Shown here: piece after piece, positions 1 through 9,312 of the stretch
How positions within the stretch are numbered: position 1 is the stretch's first letter
Layout: the number at the start of each line of letters is the position of its first letter
NCBI GenBank assembly: GCA_940746715.1
Contig: CALNWN010000003.1
Coordinates: 124,001-188,000, forward strand
Direction: 5' to 3'
DNA length: 64,000 bases
Source of the DNA: an uncultured Paraburkholderia sp.
GTDB lineage: Bacteria; Pseudomonadota; Gammaproteobacteria; Burkholderiales; Burkholderiaceae
Made by a program: the position numbers and the translations under genes
Notes under the pieces: generated by a model
Seen by the model: the letters and a program-made list of their open reading frames with translations, nothing else
What the model was told of the DNA's origin: nothing
The model's database searches: none

Positions 1-51
1 GAAGCGGCCAGCATCATCCTTCAGCAATATCTTGGCGGACTTCCCGACACC
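1..51 (+). CDS. ruvX: RuvX C-terminal tail (5' partial), running in frame into pyrR
   Basis: The first 17 codons read EAASIILQQYLGGLPDT, which resembles the C-terminal helix of the Holliday-junction resolvase-like protein RuvX/YqgF (the E. coli protein ends with a similar S-A-x-x-I-I-L-x-x-Y segment). In Burkholderia ruvX usually lies directly before pyrR, which supports the call. The rest of the gene is outside the window. There is no stop codon in this frame before the pyrR ATG at 52, so the two genes are either fused, or a base has been lost or gained near the junction, or the true ruvX stop is in another frame (a TGA overlaps the pyrR ATG one base out of phase). Assignment from such a short tail is tentative. 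Confidence 0.45.
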
Positions 52-600
52 ATGAGTTCCATTGACGCTGAAGCGCCCTATCGCGCGCTGCTCGACCAGA
101 TTCGCGCCGCTTATGGCGACAAGCTCGGCGCAAGGGAAGGCGCTAAAGGCGCCGAGGGCGCCGTGCTGGCCGGCATCCACAGCGGCGGCGCGTGGCTGGC
201 CGAGCGCCTCGCGCGCGATCTGAATCTGGCGAGCTTCGGCGTCGTCAATGTCGCGCTGCATCGCGACGACTATGCGAAGAAGGGTTTGCACTCGCAGGCG
301 AGCCCGACCTCGCTGCCTTTTTCGGTCGACGGCCGGCGCATCGTGCTCGTCGACGACGTGCTGTACACCGGCCGCACGATTCGCGCGGCGCTCAATGAGC
401 TGTACGACTATGGCCGCCCGGCGGCGGTCGAACTGGCAGTGCTCGCCGATCGCGGCGGGCGTGAGCTGCCGGTGGCGGCGCGCTTCGTCGGCGGCGTGGT
501 GGACGTACCCGCGGACGCGACGCTCGTGCTCGCACGCGACGAAACCAGCGGTGGCGGCGAGCCGCGTTTCACGTTCCATACCGAAGCACGGGTTGATTGA
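52..600 (+). CDS. pyrR: PyrR, uracil phosphoribosyltransferase / pyr regulator
   Basis: PyrR-type phosphoribosyltransferase of 182 residues. It converts uracil and PRPP to UMP and in many bacteria also regulates pyr genes; in proteobacteria the regulatory role is less certain. The PRPP-binding loop is clear at residues 98-110 (IVLVDDVLYTGRT), and an HSGG segment near residue 43 and the RDDYAKKG segment at 71-78 are typical of the family. It is the first complete gene of a co-directional pyrR-pyrB-pyrC-plsC set. ATG 52 is the customary start, although no strong ribosome binding site precedes it and the frame is open upstream into the RuvX tail. The roughly 200 bases between it and pyrB show no obvious attenuator hairpin. 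Confidence 0.9.
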   Translation: MSSIDAEAPYRALLDQIRAAYGDKLGAREGAKGAEGAVLAGIHSGGAWLAERLARDLNLASFGVVNVALHRDDYAKKGLHSQASPTSLPFSVDGRRIVLVDDVLYTGRTIRAALNELYDYGRPAAVELAVLADRGGRELPVAARFVGGVVDVPADATLVLARDETSGGGEPRFTFHTEARVD

Positions 601-799
601 GCGGTGTCTGAGAGTGCTTCGAACGCGGCCCTGACGCCGAGCCTTGCCCCGACCAGCGCCCACGCGCCACGCGAGCCACAAGAACCGAAACACGAGCACG
701 CCGAGCTCAAAAGCACAGCACACAAGCCCAGCCCAAAAACACCAACGCGCAGTTCGCCAAGCCCCCACGTTGAAGCCCGTATTTGCAAGCAGGTACACC

Positions 800-1751
800 A
801 TGAACACCGCCACCCAGGCTCCGCAGGATTCCGCCGATAGCGCCACCGAGCGCTTCCGTTATGGCTTCCTGAAGGGCAACCCGCAGCTCACGAAGAACGG
901 CGAGCTCAAACATCTGTTGTCGATCGAGGGCTTGCCGAAGGCGATCGTCAATCACATTCTCGACACCGCGAGCCAGTTCGTCAGCGTGACGGATCGCGAG
1001 GTCAAGAAGGTGCCGCTTTTGCGCGGCAAGTCGGCCTTCAACCTGTTCTTCGAGAACTCGACGCGTACGCGCACCACGTTCGAGATTGCAGCCACGCGTC
1101 TGTCGGCGGACGTGCTGAATCTGAACATCAACGCGTCGTCGACGAGTAAGGGCGAATCGCTGCTCGACACGATCAACAATCTGTCGGCCATGCATGCCGA
1201 CATGTTCGTCGTGCGTCATGCGTCGAGCGGGGCGCCCTATCTGATCGCCCAGCACTGCGCGCCTCACGTGCATGTGATCAATGCTGGCGACGGCCGTCAT
1301 GCGCATCCCACGCAAGGGCTGCTCGACATGTACACGATTCGCCACTACAAGAAGGACTTCACGAATCTGCGTGTGGCGGTCGGCGACATTCTGCATTCGC
1401 GCGTGGCGCGCTCGGACATTCACGCACTGACCACGCTCGGCGTGCCGGAGGTGCGCGCCATCGGCCCGCGCACGCTGCTGCCGGGCGGCCTCGAACAGAT
1501 GGGCCTGCGCGTGTTCCACAATCTCGACGAAGGCCTGAAGGACGTCGACGTGATCATCATGCTGCGTCTGCAGAACGAGCGCATGAGCGGCGCGCTGTTG
1601 CCCTCGGCGCAGGAGTACTTCAAGAGCTGGGGCCTGACGCCCGAGCGGCTGGCGCTGGCCAAACCGGATGCGATCGTGATGCACCCGGGCCCGATGAATC
1701 GAGGCGTGGAAATCGACTCCCAGGTCGCGGACGGTCCGCAATCCGTGATCC
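800..1751 (+). pseudogene. pyrB: Aspartate carbamoyltransferase, 3'-truncated by a deletion into pyrC
   Basis: Catalytic chain of aspartate carbamoyltransferase (carbamoyl phosphate + aspartate, second step of pyrimidine synthesis). The carbamoyl-phosphate loop STRTRTTFE and the late motif HPGPMNRG are present. The ATG at 800 is preceded by AGGT at good spacing and starts [11 protein letters not shown], typical of Burkholderia. Homology holds up to GPQSVIL near 1751. The final 20-odd residues, expected to begin NQVTFG, are missing, and the frame continues to 1858 in out-of-frame pyrC DNA. The C-terminal helix of this fold packs against the first domain, so the product is probably inactive. 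The join to pyrC lies at about 1752. Either a real deletion or an assembly collapse would give this picture. Confidence 0.85.
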
Positions 1752-1754
1752 TGA

Positions 1755-2508
1755 GTCTGGCTGCGTCCCGTGGACGCGTATCTGGGCAAAGGCGGCGTTG
1801 CTGCGAGCGGCGCGCTGGCGTCGCGGCTCGGTCTGTCCGGCGTGCCGGTTGCGGCTGAAACCATCGCGCTGCATACGATTTTTGAGCTTGTGCGCGTGAC
1901 GGGCGCGCGGGTGCATCTGTCGCACGTGTCGTCGGCGGCGGGGATTGCGCTCGTGCGCGCGGCGAAGGCCGAGGGTCTGCCGGTTTCGTGCGACGTCACG
2001 GTGAACCACGTGCATCTCATCGACCTCGACATCGGCTACTTCGACGCGCAATTCCGGCTCGACCCGCCGCTGCGCCAGCAGCGCGATCGCGAGGCGATCC
2101 GCGCGGGGCTCGTCGACGGCACGATCGACGCGATCTGCTCGGACCACACGCCCGTCGACGACGACGAAAAGCTGCTGCCGTTCGCTGAGGCCACGCCGGG
2201 CGCGACCGGCCTCGAGCTGTTTCCTTTCGTTGACCGTGAAATGGGCCGACGAAGCCGGCTTGCCGCTCGCCAAGGCGCTGAACCGCATCACGGCAGCGCC
2301 GGCCCAAGTGCTTAATCTCGACGCGGCCGGCCGCGTCGCTGTCGGCAGCGTGGCTGACCTGTGCGTGTTCGACCGCAATGCGCATTGGCGCGTCGAGCCG
2401 CGCGCGCTGAAGAGCCAGGGGCATAACACGCCGTTCCTCGGTTACGAACTGCCGGCGCGCGTGCGTGCGACCATCGTGTCCGGTCGCGTCGCGTTCGAGC
2501 AGCGCTGA
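1755..2508 (+). pseudogene. pyrC: Dihydroorotase, N-terminal part missing and frameshifted
   Basis: Remnant of a dihydroorotase of the PyrC/amidohydrolase type. Homology starts at [14 protein letters not shown] (about 1755), roughly 170 residues into the usual ~425-residue protein, so the region with the first metal-binding His-x-His is gone. Retained are the HLSHVS segment, the CSDHTP metal/catalytic motif and the C-terminal NRITAAPAQVL and GRVAVGSVADLCVFD segments. The frame changes at about 2220-2230: the first part ends in GATGLEL and the second resumes at TVKWADEAG, best explained by one extra base in tttcctttcg. The remnant ends at the stop at 2506-2508, about 90 bases before plsC. A cell relying on this copy would need uridine or another dihydroorotase. 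Confidence 0.85.
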
Positions 2509-2596
2509 CAGCCACGGCTCGATTCACGGCGCCGCGCATCGATCCACATCGGCCCGGCATCGAGCCCACATTGACCTGACAGGAAAAGCTCCGACT

Positions 2597-3436
2597 ATGA
2601 AGCTCGCGTTACGCAAAGCCCGTCTCATCGCGCATCTGCTGCACGGCATGTGGATCGTTGCCACGCGTTTCCCGAAAGCCGATGCCGACCGCCGTCACGC
2701 GCTCAATCGCGCATGGTCGCTGAAAATGCTGCGCCTGTGCGGCATGCGCCTCGTGGTGCATAACGACGGCGCGCGGCTCGACCGCGGCGCGCTCGTGGTG
2801 GCCAATCACATTTCGTGGATCGATATCTACGTGATCAACGCGTGGCGGCCGACGCCGTTCGTGTCCAAGGCGGAGATCCGCCAATGGCCGCTGGTGGGCT
2901 GGCTCGCGCAGCAGCTGGATACGGTGTTCATTCAGCGTGAAAAGCGCAGCGACGCCAAGCGGATCATGCACGAATTGTCCGACCGGCTGGGCGCTGGCGA
3001 ATTGATGTGTGTGTTCCCGGAGGGCACGACGTCGAACGGTCTCGCGCTGCTGCCGTTTCACGCGAACATGTTCCAAGCGGCGGTGTCGGCGTCCGTGCCT
3101 GTGCAGCCGCTGTGCATCATGTATGAGGACGCACAGGGCCGGCAGTCCACGGCGCCTGCCTATATCGACGATCTGTCGCTCGCCGATTCGCTGAATCTGC
3201 TGCTGCGCGGCGGACCGCTGACCGCCCATGTCTACGTGTGCGGACCGCTCGCGCCGGGCGCGGATCGGCGCGCGTTGGCCGCGGAAGCGCAGGGCGTGAT
3301 TGCGGCGGCGCTGCGCGAAATGCAGGGCGGCACGGCGTCGAGCGGCGCGCTGGTCGTGGAGCGGACGGACGCGTCGCCGGTCAGCGAGACGCTGATCGAA
3401 CCCGTCGATCAATCGGGCCGTTCGCCGAGCGTTTGA
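2597..3436 (+). CDS. plsC: 1-acyl-sn-glycerol-3-phosphate acyltransferase
   Basis: PlsC-family acyltransferase of 279 residues that acylates lysophosphatidic acid to phosphatidic acid at the inner membrane. The catalytic His-x4-Asp motif is seen as NHISWID around residues 73-79, and the acceptor-binding motif FPEGTTSNG is further on. I start it at ATG 2597, which follows an AGGAAAAG ribosome binding site; the open frame extends further upstream, but that part lacks homology. The last 30 residues or so are poorly conserved. It follows pyrC in the same direction, a usual Burkholderia arrangement, and converges on apaH with only 26 bases between the stops. Confidence 0.88.
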   Translation: MKLALRKARLIAHLLHGMWIVATRFPKADADRRHALNRAWSLKMLRLCGMRLVVHNDGARLDRGALVVANHISWIDIYVINAWRPTPFVSKAEIRQWPLVGWLAQQLDTVFIQREKRSDAKRIMHELSDRLGAGELMCVFPEGTTSNGLALLPFHANMFQAAVSASVPVQPLCIMYEDAQGRQSTAPAYIDDLSLADSLNLLLRGGPLTAHVYVCGPLAPGADRRALAAEAQGVIAAALREMQGGTASSGALVVERTDASPVSETLIEPVDQSGRSPSV

Positions 3437-3462
3437 ACGTCTGAACGTCCTCAGATAATTGA

Positions 3463-4347
3463 CTAATTGCCGCCGCGCGCGCGGCAGTTGTCGCATTCCA
3501 CCTGAGTCAGCGTGCGCTCTGCGGGATTGCCCGCAAGCCGCACTGCCGACAGCTTTTCGCCCCAGACGCAGCCCGAGTCGAGCCCGATCAGGTTGTCGCG
3601 CAACATCAAACCGAGCGCGGCCCAATGGCCGAACACCACGGTCACGTCGGCGGTCTTGCGCCACGGCACGTCGAACCACGGCATGCAGCCCGGCGGCGCG
3701 GCGTTCAGGCCGCCGCTGCTGCTGAAATCCATCGCGCCCTCGGCATTGCAAAAGCGAACGCGCGTCAACGCGCTACACGTCACGCGCAGCCGCTCGATGC
3801 CCTTCAGGCTCGGCGTCCACAAGCTCGGCTCGTTGCCGTACAGGCCCGCCAGCGTTTCTTTCCAGTTGGGCGCGCGCAGTGCGCGCTGCAGTTTGTCGGC
3901 GAGTTCGAGGGTCAGGTTCACGTCCCATTGCGGCACCACGCCCGCATGGACCATCAGCATGCCGTTTCCGTAGTGCGCGATCGGGCGATGGCGCACCCAT
4001 TCGAGCAGGTCCGCGGCATCGGGCGCGGAGAGAATTTCGTCAATCGTGTCGCCTTTTTTCGACTTGCGAATACCCGCCGACACGGACAGCAAATGCAAGT
4101 CGTGGTTGCCGAGCACCGGCACCGCACGATCGCCAAGCGCGATGATGTCGCGCAGCGTGGCCAGCGATTCGGCACCGCGGTTGATCAGATCGCCCGCGAA
4201 CCACAGCGGCGTGCCGGCGGGCGGCGCCGCCTTGGCGAGCAGTCGCTGGAACGGCGTGCGACAGCCTTGCAGATCGCCGAACGCGAGAGGTGCGGGGCGC
4301 TGCGGCGAGTTGAAGGAGGTGGATGAAGGCGCGGTGGACGGTGTCAT
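3463..4347 (-). CDS. apaH: Symmetrical bis(5'-nucleosyl)-tetraphosphatase
   Basis: ApaH hydrolyses Ap4A and related dinucleotides and, in E. coli, Np4A caps on RNA. The 294-residue protein carries the PPP-phosphatase metal motifs in order: GDLQG (in place of the usual GDIQG), GDLINRG and GNHDLHLL, followed by FGHWAALG and a conserved C-terminal CVWG segment. ATG 4347 was chosen because it places the first motif about 25 residues in, as expected; the frame stays open upstream but the added sequence looks non-coding. It ends with a Cys-x-x-Cys segment (CDNCRARGGN). It is convergent with plsC and divergent from the broken epimerase gene that starts at 4564. Confidence 0.92.
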   Translation of the reverse strand: MTPSTAPSSTSFNSPQRPAPLAFGDLQGCRTPFQRLLAKAAPPAGTPLWFAGDLINRGAESLATLRDIIALGDRAVPVLGNHDLHLLSVSAGIRKSKKGDTIDEILSAPDAADLLEWVRHRPIAHYGNGMLMVHAGVVPQWDVNLTLELADKLQRALRAPNWKETLAGLYGNEPSLWTPSLKGIERLRVTCSALTRVRFCNAEGAMDFSSSGGLNAAPPGCMPWFDVPWRKTADVTVVFGHWAALGLMLRDNLIGLDSGCVWGEKLSAVRLAGNPAERTLTQVECDNCRARGGN

Positions 4348-4563
4348 CGACAGAATATGGGCGGGTTCGATACACGCGGCGGCGCACGGCGCGTGCCGCG
4401 GTGGGGCGGTGCAGCAAAAGAGCGTGACATAATAGCCCGTTTGCAGCGCCCGCATCGCGCCGTGCCGACGCGGCGGCGCGTCAGGCGCCCGCGCGGCGGT
4501 CCAGAGTGAACGACCGGCGCGATATTGCATCACAACAGGATGACCCTCGTGAACGGAGAAAGC

Positions 4564-5476
4564 ATGTCGTCTTTCCATGCGAAGCAACCCGTCCGCACGC
4601 TCGTCACCGGGGCGAGCGGCTTTACCGGCCGCTATCTGGTGGACAATCTGCTCGATCGCGGCCATACCGTGATCGAAACTTTCGCCGGCCGCGACCAAGA
4701 CGAAAGGCCTACGCGCCTGAGGCTCGACATTACGTCCGCCGGAAAACTGCCGGCGCGTGATCGACACTGTGCGGCCGGATTACATCGTGCATCTTGCTGC
4801 GATCAGCTTCGTCGGGCATGACGATCCGCTCGACTTTTACCGCGTCAACGTGATCGGCACGCTGAACCTGCTCGAGGCCTGCGCCGCGACGGGCCACACG
4901 CTGCGCAAGGTGCTGATTGCGAGCAGCGCGAACGTGTACGGCAACGTGACGAGCGATGCGATCGACGAAACCTTTCCGCTCACGCCGGTCAATCATTACG
5001 CGGTCAGCAAGGCGGCCATGGAAACGATGGTGCACACGTGGTTCGACCGGCTGCCTATCCTGATCATGCGGCCGTTCAACTACACGGGCCGCGGCTAGGC
5101 GTCCAACTTCCTCGTGCCGAAGATCGTGGAGCATTTCGCGCGCCGCGAGTCGTCCATCGAGCTGGGCAATATCGACGTCGTGCGCGATTTCTCCGACGTG
5201 CGTTATGTGGCGCGCGCTTACGAAGCCTTGCTGGATTCCGATGCGACGGCGGAGACGGTGAACGTCTGCACGGGCACGCCCTATACGCTGCGCGAGATTC
5301 TGTCCGCAGCCAGCGATCTGACGGGGCATAAGCTGCAAGTGCATGTGAATCCCGCTTTCGTCAGGCAAACCGATGTGAAGGTCCTCGCCGGATCGCCCGC
5401 GAAGCTGCGCTCGCTGGTGCCGGAGGTGCAGGCTATTCCGTTCATCGATACGCTGCGCTGGATGCTCGCGGCCTGA
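4564..5476 (+). pseudogene. GDP-6-deoxy-D-mannose reductase-like gene with frameshift and nonsense codon
   Basis: Extended SDR enzyme related to GDP-4-keto-6-deoxy-D-mannose reductase (Rmd) and Burkholderia O-antigen epimerases. The NAD(P) motif TGASGFTG is at residues 18-25 and the catalytic segment NHYAVSKAAME is present. Two lesions break it. The frame shifts near 4749, where one extra C in ctgccggcgc would explain the jump from SAGKLP to RVIDTVRPDYIVHLAA. Later, FNYTGRG is followed by TAG at 5096-5098, where the family has Gln, so a CAG to TAG change is likely; SNFLVPKIVEHF continues in the same frame. The ATG at 4564 has GGAGAA upstream. No gmd partner is present in the window. Confidence 0.8.
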
Positions 5477-5909
5477 GGTGCGGGGGCGGGCGCTTTTGCC
5501 TGTCTCTTCTTCCAATTCACGCGGGCAGTGGCGGCGAGTCACGCCCGCGAACCCACCCTTTCCCCCTTCGACGATGCCTTTCCTCCGCGCCGCACGCGGG
5601 CGCAAGGCCAGATTTCGGCGCCGTGTGACGCCTTTTCGAACGGGCGTCTGCTATCCATTGCGCATGAACCGCTCACCTGAAAATCCGCAAACTCCACCCG
5701 AAAACAGATTTGTCAAGCTGTTTCAAGTTGTTAGGGTTCTAGTTTTTGTTCCGTGCGGCTTTATAATCTCAGGTTCATAAGATTGGCGTCTGAGCGTCTG
5801 CGTGCCGTGGGCAAGCCGCGCGCGCCGAAATAATCGGACTCCACAACGCGTGGCGAGCGGGCCGGCAGAGCAATGCCGGGGCTGTCGCCGACATCTGGAA
5901 GGGAATTTC
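5477..5909 (+). other. Intergenic region before the rml operon
   Basis: The 433 bases between the broken reductase gene and rmlB hold no convincing gene. Just after the reductase stop there is a GC-rich inverted repeat (GCGGGC ... GCCCGC, about 5520-5548) without a T-tract, which may act as a weak terminator. The last 200 bases turn AT-rich and contain the promoter-like element listed separately. I looked for the JUMPstart/ops element that precedes many enterobacterial O-antigen operons and did not find it. Confidence 0.5.
5740..5767 (+). promoter_or_regulatory. Putative sigma-70 promoter for the rml/O-antigen operon
   Basis: A perfect -10 hexamer TATAAT lies at 5762-5767 in an AT-rich stretch about 140 bases before the rmlB ATG. 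The -35 position at 16-base spacing (TAGTTT, 5740-5745) is a poor match to TTGACA. The long leader that would follow could carry regulation, but no clear hairpin stands out. Confidence 0.4.
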
Positions 5910-6971
5910 ATGATTCTGGTAACGGGCGGTGCCGGCTTTATCGGCGCCAATTTCGTGCTCGACTGGCTGAATACGTCGGACGAAGCGGTGCTGAATGTTG
6001 ACAAGCTGACCTATGCCGGCAATCTCGGCACGCTCAAGTCGCAGCAGGACAATCCGAAGCATGTGTTCGTGCGTGCGGATATTTGCGACCGCGCCGCCAT
6101 GGACGCGCTCTTTGCCGAGCACAAGCCGCGCGCCGTGCTGCACTTCGCGGCTGAAAGCCACGTGGACCGCTCGATTCACGGTCCGGCCGATTTCGTGCAA
6201 ACTAACGTGGTCGGCACGTTCAGGCTGCTGGAAGCCGCACGAACCTACTGGAACACGCTCGGCGAAGCCGAGAAGGCCGCATTCCGCTTCCTGCACGTCT
6301 CGACCGACGAAGTCTTCGGCTCCCTTTCCGCGACGGATCCGCAATTCTCCGAAACCACGCCGTACGCGCCGAATAGCCCATACTCGGCAACCAAGGCGGG
6401 TTCGGACCACCTGGTGCGCGCATACCATCACACGTGTGGCCTGCCGGTGCTCACCACGAACTGCTCGAACAACTACGGTCCATACCAGTTCCCCGAAAAG
6501 CTGATTCCGCTGATGATCGCCAACGCGCTCGGCGGCAAGCCATTGCCGGTGTACGGCGACGGTCAGAACGTGCGCGACTGGCTGTATGTCGGCGACCATT
6601 GCAGCGCGATCCGCGAAGTGCTGGCGCGCGGCGTGCCGGGCGAGACGTACAACGTCGGCGGCTGGAACGAGAAGAAGAATCTCGAGGTCGTGCACACGCT
6701 GTGCGATCTGCTCGACACGTTGCAGCCGAAGGCGGCGGGTTCGTACCGCGATCAGATCACTTACGTGAAGGACCGCCCGGGCCATGACCGCCGGTACGCA
6801 ATCGACGCGCGCAAGCTCGAGCGCGAACTCGGCTGGAAGCCCGCGGAGACGTTCGAGACGGGTCTGGCCAAGACGGTTCAGTGGTATCTGGATAATCAGG
6901 CGTGGTCCGACGAAGTGGCTTCCGGCGAGTACCGGAAGTGGGTTGAGACCAACTACGCGCAGCGCGCGTAA
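5910..6971 (+). CDS. rmlB: dTDP-glucose 4,6-dehydratase
   Basis: RmlB, 353 residues, converts dTDP-D-glucose to dTDP-4-keto-6-deoxy-D-glucose, the branch point used here by both the rhamnose enzymes and the FdtA/FdtB-like pair downstream. It has the NAD-binding motif GGAGFIG near residues 7-13, the STDEVFGSL segment, the [12 protein letters not shown] catalytic Tyr-x3-Lys and the [14 protein letters not shown] signature. ATG 5910 follows a GGAAGGGA ribosome binding site. It is the first gene of the plus-strand O-antigen operon and is followed ten bases later by rmlA. Confidence 0.96.
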   Translation: MILVTGGAGFIGANFVLDWLNTSDEAVLNVDKLTYAGNLGTLKSQQDNPKHVFVRADICDRAAMDALFAEHKPRAVLHFAAESHVDRSIHGPADFVQTNVVGTFRLLEAARTYWNTLGEAEKAAFRFLHVSTDEVFGSLSATDPQFSETTPYAPNSPYSATKAGSDHLVRAYHHTCGLPVLTTNCSNNYGPYQFPEKLIPLMIANALGGKPLPVYGDGQNVRDWLYVGDHCSAIREVLARGVPGETYNVGGWNEKKNLEVVHTLCDLLDTLQPKAAGSYRDQITYVKDRPGHDRRYAIDARKLERELGWKPAETFETGLAKTVQWYLDNQAWSDEVASGEYRKWVETNYAQRA

Positions 6972-6981
6972 AGGCATGGCC

Positions 6982-7863
6982 ATGGCGCGCAAAGGCATTA
7001 TTCTCGCGGGCGGCTCGGGCACCCGGCTGTATCCGATCACGCACGTCGTCTCCAAGCAGCTGCTGCCGGTCTACGACAAGCCGATGATCTACTACCCGCT
7101 CTCCACGCTGATGGTGGCGGGCATTCGCGACGTGCTGATCATCTCCACGCCGCAGGACACGCCGCGCTTCGAAGCCATGCTCGGCGACGGCAGCCAGTGG
7201 GGCATGAACATTCAGTACGCGGTTCAGCCTTCGCCGGACGGCCTCGCGCAGGCGTTCATTATCGGGCGCGAGTTCGTGGGCAATGATCCGTCGGCGCTGA
7301 TTCTCGGCGACAACATTTTCTACGGCCACGACCTCGCGAAGCAGCTGGAGCGCGCGAACAATCAGGCCGAAGGTGCGACGGTCTTCGCGTACCACGTGCA
7401 CGATCCGGAGCGCTACGGCGTGGTCGAGTTCGACCAGCAGTTCCGTGCATTGTCGATCGAGGAAAAGCCCGCCAAACCGCGTTCGAATTATGCGGTCACG
7501 GGTCTGTACTTCTACGACAAGCAGGTATGCGACATTGCGGCGGACATCAAGCCGTCGCCGCGCGGCGAGCTGGAAATTACCGACGTCAATTCGCGGTATC
7601 TGGCCAACGCGGCACTGAATGTCGAGATCATGGGGCGCGGCTATGCGTGGCTCGACACGGGCACGCATGATTCGCTGATCGAAGCCGCCACCTTCATCGC
7701 GACGTTGCAGAAGCGCCAGGGTCTCGTGGTTGCATGTCCCGAGGAAATCGCGTACCGCCAGCACTGGATCGGCGCCGAGCAGTTGCTCGAACTCGCCGCG
7801 CCGCTCGCGAAGAACGCCTACGGCAAGTATCTGCAAAACATTCTTACGGACCAAGTTGCATGA
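6982..7863 (+). CDS. rmlA: Glucose-1-phosphate thymidylyltransferase
   Basis: RmlA joins glucose-1-phosphate and dTTP to dTDP-glucose, the entry step of the pathway. The nucleotidyltransferase signature GGSGTRLYP is near residue 10, followed by the [17 protein letters not shown] segment and the LGDN metal-binding motif. Two ATGs (6976 and 6982) are possible; 6982 has the better spacing from the AAAGG at 6970-6974 and gives 293 residues, the family length. Its TGA overlaps the rmlC ATG, so the two are translationally coupled. Confidence 0.96.
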   Translation: MARKGIILAGGSGTRLYPITHVVSKQLLPVYDKPMIYYPLSTLMVAGIRDVLIISTPQDTPRFEAMLGDGSQWGMNIQYAVQPSPDGLAQAFIIGREFVGNDPSALILGDNIFYGHDLAKQLERANNQAEGATVFAYHVHDPERYGVVEFDQQFRALSIEEKPAKPRSNYAVTGLYFYDKQVCDIAADIKPSPRGELEITDVNSRYLANAALNVEIMGRGYAWLDTGTHDSLIEAATFIATLQKRQGLVVACPEEIAYRQHWIGAEQLLELAAPLAKNAYGKYLQNILTDQVA

Positions 7864-8411
7864 CCATCCAAGTAACCGCTACGGCGCTGCCTGAAGTCAA
7901 GATCATCGAGCCGAAGGTATTCGGCGATGCGCGCGGCTATTTCTACGAGAGCTTTAACGCCGTGGAATTCGCGGAGCATGTCGAGGCCGGCGTGACGTTC
8001 GTGCAGGACAATCATTCGCGCTCGGCGAAAGGCGTGCTGCGTGGTTTGCACTATCAGATCCAGCATGCGCAGGGGAAGCTTGTGCGTGTGGTTGAAGGTG
8101 AAGTGTTCGACGTTGCCGTGGATATCCGCAAGAGTTCGCCGAATTTTGGGAAGTGGGAAGGGGTGCTGCTGTCCGGGGATAACCATCGCCAACTGTGGAT
8201 TCCGCCGGGCTTCGCGCACGGCTTCGCCATGTTGTCGGAGACAGCGCAGTTCCTCTATAAGACGACCGACTACTGGTATCCGGAGCACGAGCGCAGCATC
8301 TTGTGGAACGATCCCGAGATCGGCATTGAATGGCCGATGGATTGGGAACCGGTGCTGGCCGCAAAAGACTTAGCCGGAAAGCCGTTGAGCGAAGCCGATT
8401 GCTTTGCATGA
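7860..8411 (+). CDS. rmlC: dTDP-4-dehydrorhamnose 3,5-epimerase
   Basis: RmlC, 183 residues, a cupin-fold epimerase that inverts C3 and C5 of the 4-keto intermediate on the way to dTDP-L-rhamnose. The motifs [30 protein letters not shown] with the catalytic His, and IPPGFAHGF are intact. The ATG overlaps the rmlA stop as ATGA, and rmlD begins eight bases after its stop. No anomaly seen. Confidence 0.96.
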   Translation: MTIQVTATALPEVKIIEPKVFGDARGYFYESFNAVEFAEHVEAGVTFVQDNHSRSAKGVLRGLHYQIQHAQGKLVRVVEGEVFDVAVDIRKSSPNFGKWEGVLLSGDNHRQLWIPPGFAHGFAMLSETAQFLYKTTDYWYPEHERSILWNDPEIGIEWPMDWEPVLAAKDLAGKPLSEADCFA

Positions 8412-8418
8412 GGGTGAT

Positions 8419-9312
8419 ATGAAGGCGTCTGCGCAACCGACTATTCTGCTGACGGGCGTTAATGGCCAGGTCGGATTCGAATTGGCTCGTAACCTCCAGG
8501 GGCTCGGCACGATCGCCGCGCCGCGCCGCGACGAGCTCGACCTCTTCGACCTCGACGAGGTTCGCCGTGTCGTGCGGGCATTGAAACCCGCGCTGATCGT
8601 GAACCCGGCTGCTTACACGGCCGTCGACAAGGCGGAAACGGATGTTGACGCCGCAATGCGGCTCAATGCCGAAGCGCCCGCCGTGCTCGCCGAAGAAGCG
8701 AAGCGTATTGGCGCGGCGCTCGTTCACTATTCGACGGACTACGTTTTCGACGGCACTAAGGAAGGCGCCTATGTCGAAAGCGATGCCGTTAACCCGATCA
8801 ATGTCTACGGCCGCAGCAAGCTGGCCGGCGAGCAGGCGATTGCTGCCGTCGGCGGCGCCTATCTGATTCTCCGTACGAGCTGGGTATACGGCTCGCGCGG
8901 CAAGAATTTCCTGCTGACCATGTTGCGGCTCGGTGCGGAGCGCCAAGAGTTGAGCGTCGTCGCTGATCAGTACGGCGCGCCGACGTGGTCGAATACAATC
9001 GCTACGTCGACGGCGCACGTGCTGTCCCAGGCGATTGCGGCCGACAGCGAAACCTGGTGGCGCGAGCACTCGGGCATTTATCATCTGACGTCCGGCGGCG
9101 TCACGTCGTGGCATGGCTTTGCCGAAGCGATCTTCGAGTTCTCGGCGCTGCAGAAAAAGCCGATCGTCAAGCCGATTCCCGCCTCCGCTTATCCGACGCC
9201 AGCCCGCCGGCCCGCCAATTCATCGATGTCCAACGACAAGCTCGCTGCCGCGCTGGGTGTGCGTCCTCCTGAGTGGCGTGAAGCATTACAGCTATGTATG
9301 GCGGCGCCTTGA
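8419..9312 (+). CDS. rmlD: dTDP-4-dehydrorhamnose reductase
   Basis: RmlD reduces dTDP-4-keto-L-rhamnose to dTDP-L-rhamnose. The 297-residue SDR-type protein has the nucleotide-binding motif TGVNGQVGFEL near residues 13-23, the STDYVFDG segment, the catalytic NVYGRSKLAGE and the C-terminal ARRPANSSMSNDKL typical of RmlD. ATG 8419 follows GAGGGTG and is preferred over the TTG 15 bases earlier. The following glycosyltransferase gene starts 19 bases inside its 3' end, implying coupled translation. Confidence 0.95.
   Translation: MKASAQPTILLTGVNGQVGFELARNLQGLGTIAAPRRDELDLFDLDEVRRVVRALKPALIVNPAAYTAVDKAETDVDAAMRLNAEAPAVLAEEAKRIGAALVHYSTDYVFDGTKEGAYVESDAVNPINVYGRSKLAGEQAIAAVGGAYLILRTSWVYGSRGKNFLLTMLRLGAERQELSVVADQYGAPTWSNTIATSTAHVLSQAIAADSETWWREHSGIYHLTSGGVTSWHGFAEAIFEFSALQKKPIVKPIPASAYPTPARRPANSSMSNDKLAAALGVRPPEWREALQLCMAAP

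Noticed and set aside
707..2032. 441-codon minus-strand open frame opposite pyrB/pyrC
   Set aside because: Arginine- and histidine-rich shadow of real pyrB/pyrC codons in GC-rich DNA; no family resemblance.
5477..5909. JUMPstart/ops antitermination element before the O-antigen operon
   Set aside because: No match to the GGCGGTAGCGT core in the leader.
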